DNA from: CAZQRW01 sp964596115
Lineage (GTDB): Bacteria; Hydrothermota; UBA3072; B12-G15
Length of the DNA: 15,793 bases
NCBI GenBank assembly: GCA_964596115.1
Contig: CAZQRW010000045.1
Coordinates: 1 to 15,793, forward strand
Direction of reading: 5' to 3'
Both the position numbers and the translations under genes were made by a program. The notes beneath the pieces were generated by a model, which was not told the origin of the DNA, ran no database searches, and saw only the letters and a program-made list of their open reading frames with translations. The first letter of the stretch is position 1. Each line of letters opens with the position of its first letter. Positions 7,744 to 13,196 of this stretch are shown here, piece by piece.

Positions 7744-8927
7744 TTCGCAATAACCTTAAGGAACTTCTTTTTACCAAACTTAATCATTATATCATCCTTT
7801 GCTATAAGTTCAAGATTCGTGTCCGTAACCTTCTTCCCATTTATTTTTAACCCCCCCTGTCTAATAACCCTCATTATTTCACTGTTCGATTTCCCAAAAC
7901 CAGCAGATATCAGAAGCCTTACCACCCAGATTTTCTCCCCCTTTTTCATTTTATACTCAGGCATTTTTTCAGGCATTTCCCTTCTTGAGAATACCTTTAT
8001 AAAGTTTTCCCTTGCCCCTTTTGCTTTCGCAGTTGTATAATATATAGATACAATTTTTTCTGAAAGGTCAAGCTTTATGTCTCGTGGATTCACCTTTGGG
8101 TCCTTAAGTTTTTCTCTGATTTTACAAAGTTCATCTTCCGTCAAATCAGTGCATAACTCATAATATCTCATAATAAGCGCATCTGGGATAGACATTAATT
8201 TTCCAAACATCATATCAGGACTTTCAGTTATGCCAATGTAATTATTATATGATTTGCTCATTTTCCTGACACCATCAAGTCCCTCAAGAATAGGCATAAG
8301 AAAAACTACCTGGGGTTCAAATCCAAATTCTTTCTGTATCTCTCTGCCCATCAAATGGTTAAATTTCTGGTCTGTTCCACCAAGTTCAACATCAGAATTA
8401 ACCATTACTGAATCATAAGCCTGAAAAATCGGATATAATAATTCATGCATTGAAATTGGAATATTCTCCTTAAATCTTTTACTGAAGTCATCCCTTTCAA
8501 GGAGCCTTGCAACAGTTGTCTTTGAAGTGAGCTTTACAATGTCCCTTGAAGTAAGTTTACCCAGCCATTCACTATTAAATCTGAACTCGGCTCTATCCTC
8601 TCTCAGAATTCGCAAAATCTGATCCTTGTACTTTCTCATATTCTTTTTAATATCCCTCTCTGTAAGAGGAGGCCTCGTCTTTGACCTTCCAGAAGGATCG
8701 CCGATCATTGCGGTAAAATCTCCAACGATTAAAACAGCAGTATGTCCGAAATCCTGAAATTGTCTCAATTTCCTGAGGACGACTGCAAAACCAAGATGTA
8801 TGTCAGGCCCAGTTGCATCTATACCAAGTTTTACCCTGAGTGGTCTCTTTAGTTTTAATTTCCTCTTAAACTCATCTTCGGGTATGATCTCAGCTGAGCC
8901 TTTCTTAAGTAGTTCAAACTCTTCCAT
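7740..8927 (-). CDS. tyrS: Tyrosyl-tRNA synthetase (TyrZ-type)
   Basis: This class I aminoacyl-tRNA synthetase charges tRNA-Tyr with tyrosine in the cytoplasm. Visible motifs are HLGF (44-47, the HIGH motif), GDPSGRSKTRP (76-86), the tyrosine-pocket stretch YPIFQAYD (165-172), GGTDQKFN (183-190) and KMSKS (222-226). A C-terminal S4-like RNA-binding domain covers about 333-392. The canonical KMSKS, rather than KFGKT, and the GDPSGRS-TR signature place it with the TyrZ subgroup. Length (395) is normal. It starts 1 nt after the SPFH gene stop, and the preceding sequence is A/T-rich without a clear Shine-Dalgarno, so coupled translation is likely. No T-box leader is possible at this internal position. 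Confidence 0.96.
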   Translation of the reverse strand: MEEFELLKKGSAEIIPEDEFKRKLKLKRPLRVKLGIDATGPDIHLGFAVVLRKLRQFQDFGHTAVLIVGDFTAMIGDPSGRSKTRPPLTERDIKKNMRKYKDQILRILREDRAEFRFNSEWLGKLTSRDIVKLTSKTTVARLLERDDFSKRFKENIPISMHELLYPIFQAYDSVMVNSDVELGGTDQKFNHLMGREIQKEFGFEPQVVFLMPILEGLDGVRKMSKSYNNYIGITESPDMMFGKLMSIPDALIMRYYELCTDLTEDELCKIREKLKDPKVNPRDIKLDLSEKIVSIYYTTAKAKGARENFIKVFSRREMPEKMPEYKMKKGEKIWVVRLLISAGFGKSNSEIMRVIRQGGLKINGKKVTDTNLELIAKDDIMIKFGKKKFLKVIAK

Positions 8928-8928
8928 A

Positions 8929-9837
8929 CTATTTTTTTGTGGGAATCTGGAGGAGCGGTGTCAACTTCTGATCAAATGGTGCAATAATGACAGTATTGTT
9001 TGGAGAGTTTACCAATTGTTTTAGTGTCTGGATGTAATACCATTGGAGATAATTAGGCGTAAGTGAATTTGATATAATTTTTTGTGCCCTTGAAATTCCC
9101 TCTGCCTCTATCCTCTTCCTCTTTGCTTCCTGTTCCTCTTTCTGAAGCACATATTTCATCTTCCTTGCCTCCTGCTCGGCGGCGATCTTATCATTTATTG
9201 CATTCTTTACCCTTTCTGGCAGACTCACATTTCTCAACAGCACTTTCTCTACTATGATACCCTTATCACCAAGGTTTTTCAGAAGTTCATCAAATATCTC
9301 TGAGGTGACCTGCTCTCTATTAGCAGAGTATATATCCTTTACAGAATAGAGTGCAGTTTTATTTCTTATTGAAGTCCTGATTGCAGGTCTTACAATCTTT
9401 TGAATATAGTTTAACCCAATATCCCTGTATACCTCCCATGCCATTGCAGGGTCAAGATGATACCAGACAGTAACATCTAAATCAACTGAAAGGCCTTCCT
9501 TTGTCAAGGTGACTATTGCATCATCACCTCTGATTACACCCTCTTCTCTCCTCTTACTCATTGTGTATTCCTGGGTTCTCACACTCATTTTCTGGAGAGT
9601 AACAAATGGATTTACAATGTGAAGACCACTTTTCAAAGTATGTGACCTTACCTTTCCAAAAAGAATTTCGACACCTACTTCCCCTGGTCCTACAAGTCTA
9701 ATCATAGAAAAGAGTAAAAAAACAAGAGAAAACAACATAACAAAGGGGCCAATTATTTTAAATCTTCCTGAAGATTCCTTTGCAAGTGTTAAGCCTAATC
9801 CTACAAGAAGAGTTACAACAAACAAAAATATTAACAT
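8929..9837 (-). CDS. SPFH/prohibitin-family membrane protein (302 aa)
   Basis: Two hydrophobic segments (about 1-18 and 28-47) precede an SPFH (band 7) domain beginning VGPGEVGVEILFGKV (49-63). The domain includes GLHIVNPF (71-78), DGV-type strand elements (VDLDVTVWYHLDP, 118-130) and KDIYSANRE-V (167-177). A charged helix of the prohibitin type follows (about 205-255: LPERVKNAINDKIAAEQEAR, then KEEQEAKRKRIEAEG). Such proteins form ring or cage oligomers on the membrane and often hold proteases such as FtsH; the specific partner here is unknown. No NfeD partner or protease gene is adjacent. The gene begins 20 nt after tRNA-Met, with GGGGGG 4-9 nt before the ATG acting as an imperfect ribosome binding site. 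It may be read from the tRNA-Met promoter. Confidence 0.9.
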   Translation of the reverse strand: MLIFLFVVTLLVGLGLTLAKESSGRFKIIGPFVMLFSLVFLLFSMIRLVGPGEVGVEILFGKVRSHTLKSGLHIVNPFVTLQKMSVRTQEYTMSKRREEGVIRGDDAIVTLTKEGLSVDLDVTVWYHLDPAMAWEVYRDIGLNYIQKIVRPAIRTSIRNKTALYSVKDIYSANREQVTSEIFDELLKNLGDKGIIVEKVLLRNVSLPERVKNAINDKIAAEQEARKMKYVLQKEEQEAKRKRIEAEGISRAQKIISNSLTPNYLQWYYIQTLKQLVNSPNNTVIIAPFDQKLTPLLQIPTKK

Positions 9838-9857
9838 ATTTCCCCCCTATTGACTAC

Positions 9858-9931
9858 TGGCGGCGCAGGGACTCGAACCCCGGACACGCGGATTATGATT
9901 CCGCTGCTCTAACCAGCTGAGCTACGCCGCC
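9858..9931 (-). tRNA. tRNA-Met (CAU)
   Basis: A complete 74-nt cloverleaf can be folded. The acceptor GGCGGCG pairs perfectly with CGCCGCC; the D arm is GCUC/GAGC; the anticodon stem GCGGA/UCCGC encloses loop AUCAUAA; the T arm CGGGG/CCCUG has loop UUCGAGU; the discriminator is A. The anticodon CAU maps to 9895-9897. The G1-C72 pair excludes an initiator tRNA, which normally has a mismatch there. CAU could also mark tRNA-Ile2, modified by TilS, but the GGCGGCG acceptor resembles bacterial elongator Met. CCA is not encoded, so a CCA-adding enzyme is needed. By hand count, 48 of 74 bases are G or C. Confidence 0.95.
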
Positions 9932-9940
9932 TCAAGGATA

Positions 9941-9968
9941 ATTATATAAGGAGAGTGCAAATTGTCAA
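9941..9968 (-). promoter_or_regulatory. Perfect-consensus sigma70 promoter for tRNA-Met and downstream genes
   Basis: Reading the - strand, TTGACA (9963-9968) is followed after 16 bp by TATAAT (9941-9946), both exact consensus. Only 9 nt separate the -10 box from the first tRNA base (9931), so transcription should start at the G or A at 9933/9932 and leave a leader of 1-2 nt. The promoter sits in the 78-bp gap between the mutS2 stop and the tRNA. It would give tRNA-Met, and by readthrough the SPFH-tyrS-sugar-ftsY block, a supply independent of rpsU-mutS2 transcription. Confidence 0.8.
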
Positions 9969-10009
9969 TTGAAAAATAAGGGCAAACGTTACGTTAAACA
10001 TAATTTTAA

Positions 10010-12130
10010 TCATAACTTTACTACAGTAACCCCCTCACCTCCTGACTCTGGAGGGGCAGAATAAAAACTTACTATCCTTTTATCCTGTGAAAGAAAATTT
10101 CTAATTGTATTTTTAAGTACACCACTCCCTTTTCCATGAATAATCCAAACAATAGAAATTTCATCAAGATATGCCTTATCTATAAATCTATCCACGGCTT
10201 CTACCGCTTCCTCTTTGAACAAACCTCTAACATCTATTTCGAGTTTTTCGGGTTTTTCTACCTTCACTTTGATTGAATAGTTTGGTTCTATCTTTTCTTC
10301 TTTCTTGGATTCTCTTTCCTTTTCAATTTTCATTTCTTCAAGAAGGTCCGCAAAAGATTTTTTGTATCTCTTTATTGACGGCTTATTTGCTTGTGTCTCT
10401 TTTATTTCCCTGATGGTATTCTCTACAAGCGCTCTTGATCTTTTTATAATCTCTGATGCCTCTATCTTTGCCTTTTTTAACATTTCTTTTTCTTTAAGTT
10501 TGAAATTATTCATTAATTCTACATACTGAGATTCCAGGCTTTTCGCCTTCTCCAATCTCCTATGGATCTCATCTTTTTCTTCTTTGAGTTCATTTAGCCT
10601 CATTTGTAGCTCTGAAATCAATCTATTCAATTCCATTTCACCTTTTTCAAGAAATGATTTCGCATTCGCTATTATTTTTTTGTCAATGTCCATACTCTCA
10701 GCAAGTTCAATTGCCATAGATCCACCAGGAATCCCAACAATAAGATGGTAGGTTGGTCCATTGCTATAGTCCATTGCTCCATTTGTCATACCCTTATGAT
10801 TCGCAACAAAAAACTTCAATCTTGAAAAATGTGTGGTAGCGATTGTTATACATCCCCTTTCTGTCAGCTCCTGGAGGACTGCCATACCAAGTGCTGAACC
10901 TTCCTCAGGGTCTGTTCCTCCACCTATTTCATCGATAAGTATTAGAGATCCTTTGCCAGCGCTTTCGAGGATCTCTTTAAGTCTCGTTATATGAGAGGAA
11001 AATGTAGAAAGGTCTTGCTCGATGGATTGTTCGTCTTCAATAACCGCAAAGATAGAATTAAATTTCCCAATGACTGTGCCTTCATCAGCAATAATAGGTA
11101 TACCTGAATAGGCCGAAAGAACAAGTAAACCAATTGATTTTAATAAAACTGTCTTTCCACCTGCATTTGGACCACTAACAAGCAAGGTCTTTTGCAGTTC
11201 ACCTAACTCGAGATCCTGTGGAACAACTTCTCTGTGAAGTAATAAAAGGGGATGCCTCATCGATTTTATTTTTAATGTGGGCTTATCTATAAACTCGGGC
11301 AGAATTCCCTTATACTTTGCCATAAACCTCGCACGTGCAATTAAGGAATCTATATACGATAAAACCTCATAATTTGAAAGAATTAAGTCAGCATGTTCTT
11401 TTATCCTTTCTGCAGCCTGAGCAAGTATTTTTTTTATCTCTCTTTCTTTTTCAATCTGTCTTTCCTGAAGAAGATTATTCAAATAAATAACCCTCTCAGG
11501 TTCAATAAATACTGTCTGTCCACTACCAGATATATCCACCACCATACCCTTTATCTCTGAAACCCTTTCTTTTTTTACAGGAACAACGTTCCTCCCCATT
11601 CTTTGTGTAATTACTCTATCCTGGATTGCTGATTGATGCATATCAAGAAAATCAGAAAGGTGTTTTGTAATCTCATTCTTTAGGTTGTTTATTTCTCCTA
11701 TAATCCTCTTAAGTTCCTGACTTGCATTCTCCTTTATTTCACCTTCCTCATTTATGATAGACTCAATATACATTTTTAATTCGTTTAGAGGGAATAAAAG
11801 AGCCAGTTTATTTTTTAATATTTTTTTATGTTTTAGGAATTTGTACACCTTCTCTACATATATAAGGAGGTCCCTAACGCATAGAAGCCCCTCAGGAGAA
11901 ATTGTGTCTGCGCCTGTCAATTCCCGAACATCTCTCAAATTTGAAAATGAAGGAAGTTCATCATATACAAAAAGAATTTCTTTAAGATCTGAGAATAATC
12001 TCTTCGCACCCTCTAAATCAAAATTTGCCCTTATGGATAAAATATCTTTTTTCCCGGCTTCAGAACTCGCAAATGTTGACAGATGCTGAAGCAAGGAAGG
12101 AAAGTCAAGGATTTCTTCTAAATTTTTCAT
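10010..12130 (-). CDS. mutS2: MutS2 family ATPase/endonuclease, shorter than usual (706 aa)
   Basis: MutS2 is a MutS-like ABC ATPase with a C-terminal Smr domain. It is known for suppressing recombination in some species and for splitting collided ribosomes in Bacillus. Seen here: core/clamp helices (1-300), DISGSGQTVFIEP (199-211), Walker A GPNAGGKT (320-327), DLSTFSSH (373-380), Walker B LILIDE (396-401), ATTHFS (431-436), a long charged coiled coil (about 480-615), then Smr with IDVRGL (632-637) and HGKGSG (665-670). Typical family members are about 780 residues. Here the KOW-like beta segment normally found between the coiled coil and Smr is not visible: the charged stretch runs straight into Smr. 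The ATG overlaps the cvpA stop by 4 bp, with AAGGTGAT immediately upstream. Confidence 0.95.
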   Translation of the reverse strand: MKNLEEILDFPSLLQHLSTFASSEAGKKDILSIRANFDLEGAKRLFSDLKEILFVYDELPSFSNLRDVRELTGADTISPEGLLCVRDLLIYVEKVYKFLKHKKILKNKLALLFPLNELKMYIESIINEEGEIKENASQELKRIIGEINNLKNEITKHLSDFLDMHQSAIQDRVITQRMGRNVVPVKKERVSEIKGMVVDISGSGQTVFIEPERVIYLNNLLQERQIEKEREIKKILAQAAERIKEHADLILSNYEVLSYIDSLIARARFMAKYKGILPEFIDKPTLKIKSMRHPLLLLHREVVPQDLELGELQKTLLVSGPNAGGKTVLLKSIGLLVLSAYSGIPIIADEGTVIGKFNSIFAVIEDEQSIEQDLSTFSSHITRLKEILESAGKGSLILIDEIGGGTDPEEGSALGMAVLQELTERGCITIATTHFSRLKFFVANHKGMTNGAMDYSNGPTYHLIVGIPGGSMAIELAESMDIDKKIIANAKSFLEKGEMELNRLISELQMRLNELKEEKDEIHRRLEKAKSLESQYVELMNNFKLKEKEMLKKAKIEASEIIKRSRALVENTIREIKETQANKPSIKRYKKSFADLLEEMKIEKERESKKEEKIEPNYSIKVKVEKPEKLEIDVRGLFKEEAVEAVDRFIDKAYLDEISIVWIIHGKGSGVLKNTIRNFLSQDKRIVSFYSAPPESGGEGVTVVKL

Positions 12131-12603
12131 ATCACCTTGCTGGACGGGATATGTATCTTTTTTATATTCTTTATATTCTCTACCTTGAAAAATCTCTTTA
12201 CAATGGGCCTAAATACAGAAGCAATTTTATAACTGATGCTATTTGTAAGTGGTTTATATTTGATGGGAAAAAGACTTATGATTAAAATGATTGATAATGA
12301 AAATATCAATCCCTTAACTGCACCAATTACTATACCAAGTATTTTATCAATAAAGACAAGCGGAGTATGCCTGACCACCCTTGCAATTATTTGAAAGATG
12401 ATATGGAGGACAACAAAGTAAATTACAAAACTTAATAAGTAGGAAAGAATGCGGCTACCAAAATGAATGGGAAAATAGGCAGAAAGGAAAAAAGAGAGAA
12501 TTATTCCACCAATATCAGAGATTTCCAACATAAAACCCCTTTTAAATCCGTATGATAAAAAAACCAGAGTAAGAAGGATTACCCCGATATCTATCCAGGT
12601 CAT
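12127..12603 (-). CDS. cvpA: CvpA-family membrane protein (158 aa)
   Basis: Four hydrophobic helices are visible (about 4-20, 28-45, 53-75, 88-112). They carry the family's GFKRGF (19-24) after helix 1 and DKILGIVIGAVKGL (86-99) before helix 4. A basic tail of about 45 residues follows. CvpA proteins are inner-membrane proteins first linked to colicin V production in E. coli and now to envelope stress; the biochemical role is unknown. A cvpA-mutS2 neighbourhood occurs in many bacteria. The gene starts 3 nt after the rpsU stop without a strong ribosome binding site and overlaps mutS2 by 4 bp, so it is probably translated by coupling. Confidence 0.86.
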   Translation of the reverse strand: MTWIDIGVILLTLVFLSYGFKRGFMLEISDIGGIILSFFLSAYFPIHFGSRILSYLLSFVIYFVVLHIIFQIIARVVRHTPLVFIDKILGIVIGAVKGLIFSLSIILIISLFPIKYKPLTNSISYKIASVFRPIVKRFFKVENIKNIKKIHIPSSKVI

Positions 12604-12606
12604 TGG

Positions 12607-12801
12607 TTACCGACTGGATCTATATTGCCTATAATTCCTTTTTCTCGAAGCGATTGCTTTCTTTTTTCTGCGTTCGCTTGGCTTCTCATATCTTTGATGC
12701 TTTTTTATCTCGCTCAAAACTTTTTCCTGTTCTACAAGTCTTTTAAAGCGCTTAAAAGCAGATTCAAAGGTCTCATTGTCTCTTATTTTAACTCCTGGCA
12801 C
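12607..12801 (-). CDS. rpsU: 30S ribosomal protein S21
   Basis: This 64-residue protein matches bS21: MPGVKIRDNETFESAFKRFK at the N-terminus, then a basic helical region (EKPSERRKKKAIASRKR) and an Arg-rich end. S21 binds the 30S platform near the anti-Shine-Dalgarno region and aids initiation. The start is GTG (12799-12801), chosen because PGVKIR immediately follows and an ideal ribosome binding site lies 7 nt upstream. It follows tRNA-Gln by 56 nt, so tRNA and S21 mRNA may share a transcript. The S21-CvpA-MutS2 order continues on the same strand. Confidence 0.95.
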   Translation of the reverse strand: MPGVKIRDNETFESAFKRFKRLVEQEKVLSEIKKHQRYEKPSERRKKKAIASRKRNYRQYRSSR

Positions 12802-12808
12802 TCTCTAC

Positions 12809-12818
12809 TCACCTCCTT
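12809..12818 (-). promoter_or_regulatory. Unusually strong Shine-Dalgarno of rpsU
   Basis: The - strand reads AAGGAGGTGA, a ten-base match to the bacterial 16S rRNA 3' end complement, 7 nt before a GTG start. It fixes the start codon and implies very efficient initiation. Excess affinity here could also make rpsU sensitive to S21 occupancy of the platform; that is inference. Confidence 0.85.
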
Positions 12819-12857
12819 CTTTTATTTAAAATTACTCAACATTTAATAACTTCTAAA

Positions 12858-12928
12858 CTGGGGAGCAGGGACTCGAACCCCGATACCTGGATCCAGAGTC
12901 CAGTGTCCTGCCATTGGACGACTCCCCA
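12858..12928 (-). tRNA. tRNA-Gln (CUG)
   Basis: A full 71-nt cloverleaf folds. The acceptor UGGGGAG/CUCCCCA includes the U1-A72 pair typical of tRNA-Gln. The D arm is GUCC/GGAC; the anticodon stem CUGGA/UCCAG encloses loop CUCUGGA (anticodon CUG); the variable region is 4 nt; the T arm CGGGG/CCCUG has loop UUCGAGU; the discriminator is G, as expected for Gln. CCA is not encoded. Only 3 nt separate it from tRNA-Glu upstream, so both must come from one precursor. It reads CAG codons; the UUG isoacceptor is not in the window. Confidence 0.96.
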
Positions 12929-12931
12929 AAC

Positions 12932-13006
12932 TAGCGCTACGGGGATTCGAACCCCGGTCTCCTGGCTGAGAACCAGGTGTCCTCGACCTGGCTAGACGAT
13001 AGCGCC
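12932..13006 (-). tRNA. tRNA-Glu (CUC)
   Basis: A full 75-nt cloverleaf folds. The acceptor GGCGCUA/UAGCGCU ends in a G1-U72 wobble and discriminator A, a combination also seen in chloroplast-type tRNA-Glu. The D arm is GUCU/GGAC with an 11-nt loop; the anticodon stem CCUGG/CCAGG encloses loop UUCUCAG (anticodon CUC); the variable region is 4 nt; the T arm CGGGG/CCCCG has loop UUCGAAU. CCA is not encoded. It reads GAG codons and is first in the - strand block. Confidence 0.95.
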
Positions 13007-13014
13007 GTGATTTA

Positions 13015-13043
13015 TAGATAATAAGAATTATACGATTTGTCAA
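13015..13043 (-). promoter_or_regulatory. Putative promoter of the tRNA-Glu/tRNA-Gln/rpsU block
   Basis: On the - strand, an exact TTGACA (13038-13043) is followed after 17 bp by TATCTA (13015-13020), a weak -10 match. Start would fall near A13008, 2 nt before the tRNA, mirroring the geometry at tRNA-Met. A perfect TATAAT also lies at 13027-13032, but only 5 bp from that TTGACA. It would need another, poor -35 (near AATAAA) and would give a leader of about 14 nt. Which -10 is used cannot be settled by reading. Confidence 0.5.
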
Positions 13044-13092
13044 TAGGCTTTATTTTATGTTAGATACGATTATACACCCTCCCTGTTTTAAT

Positions 13093-13121
13093 TTGACAGA
13101 TAGTGGTATTTATGTTAAAAT
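13093..13121 (+). promoter_or_regulatory. Near-consensus sigma70 promoter of the hybrid sensor kinase gene
   Basis: TTGACA (13093-13098), exact, is followed after the ideal 17 bp by TAAAAT (13116-13121), five of six. Start near 13128 gives a 5' leader of about 69 nt. The leader contains a small inverted repeat, AGATA (13143-13147) and TATCT (13153-13157), around a 5-nt loop. The promoter is divergent from the tRNA promoter, about 50 bp away. Confidence 0.7.
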
Positions 13122-13196
13122 AAATGTTATATTATATACTATAGATAGCATATATCTGGGTTTAAGGGCAAAATTCGGCGATAATCAGGAGATACT

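Noticed and set aside
12932..13006. G1-U72 wobble at the end of the tRNA-Glu acceptor as a sign of a broken tRNA
   Set aside because: The same G1-U72 with A73 is known in chloroplast/cyanobacterial-type tRNA-Glu, and all other stems are intact, so this is normal variation.
12843..13043. 66-codon open frame on the - strand across the two tRNA genes
   Set aside because: It lies over two complete tRNA cloverleaves and its translation mirrors tRNA sequence (repeated SRTPGSQPGDRGS-like text), so it is not a gene.
13128..13196. Possible riboswitch in the leader of the sensor kinase gene (GGGTTTAAGGGCAAAATTCGGCG)
   Set aside because: A GGGCAAA stretch recalls part of the c-di-GMP-I core, but the leader is only about 69 nt and the paired stems and downstream conserved elements are absent.
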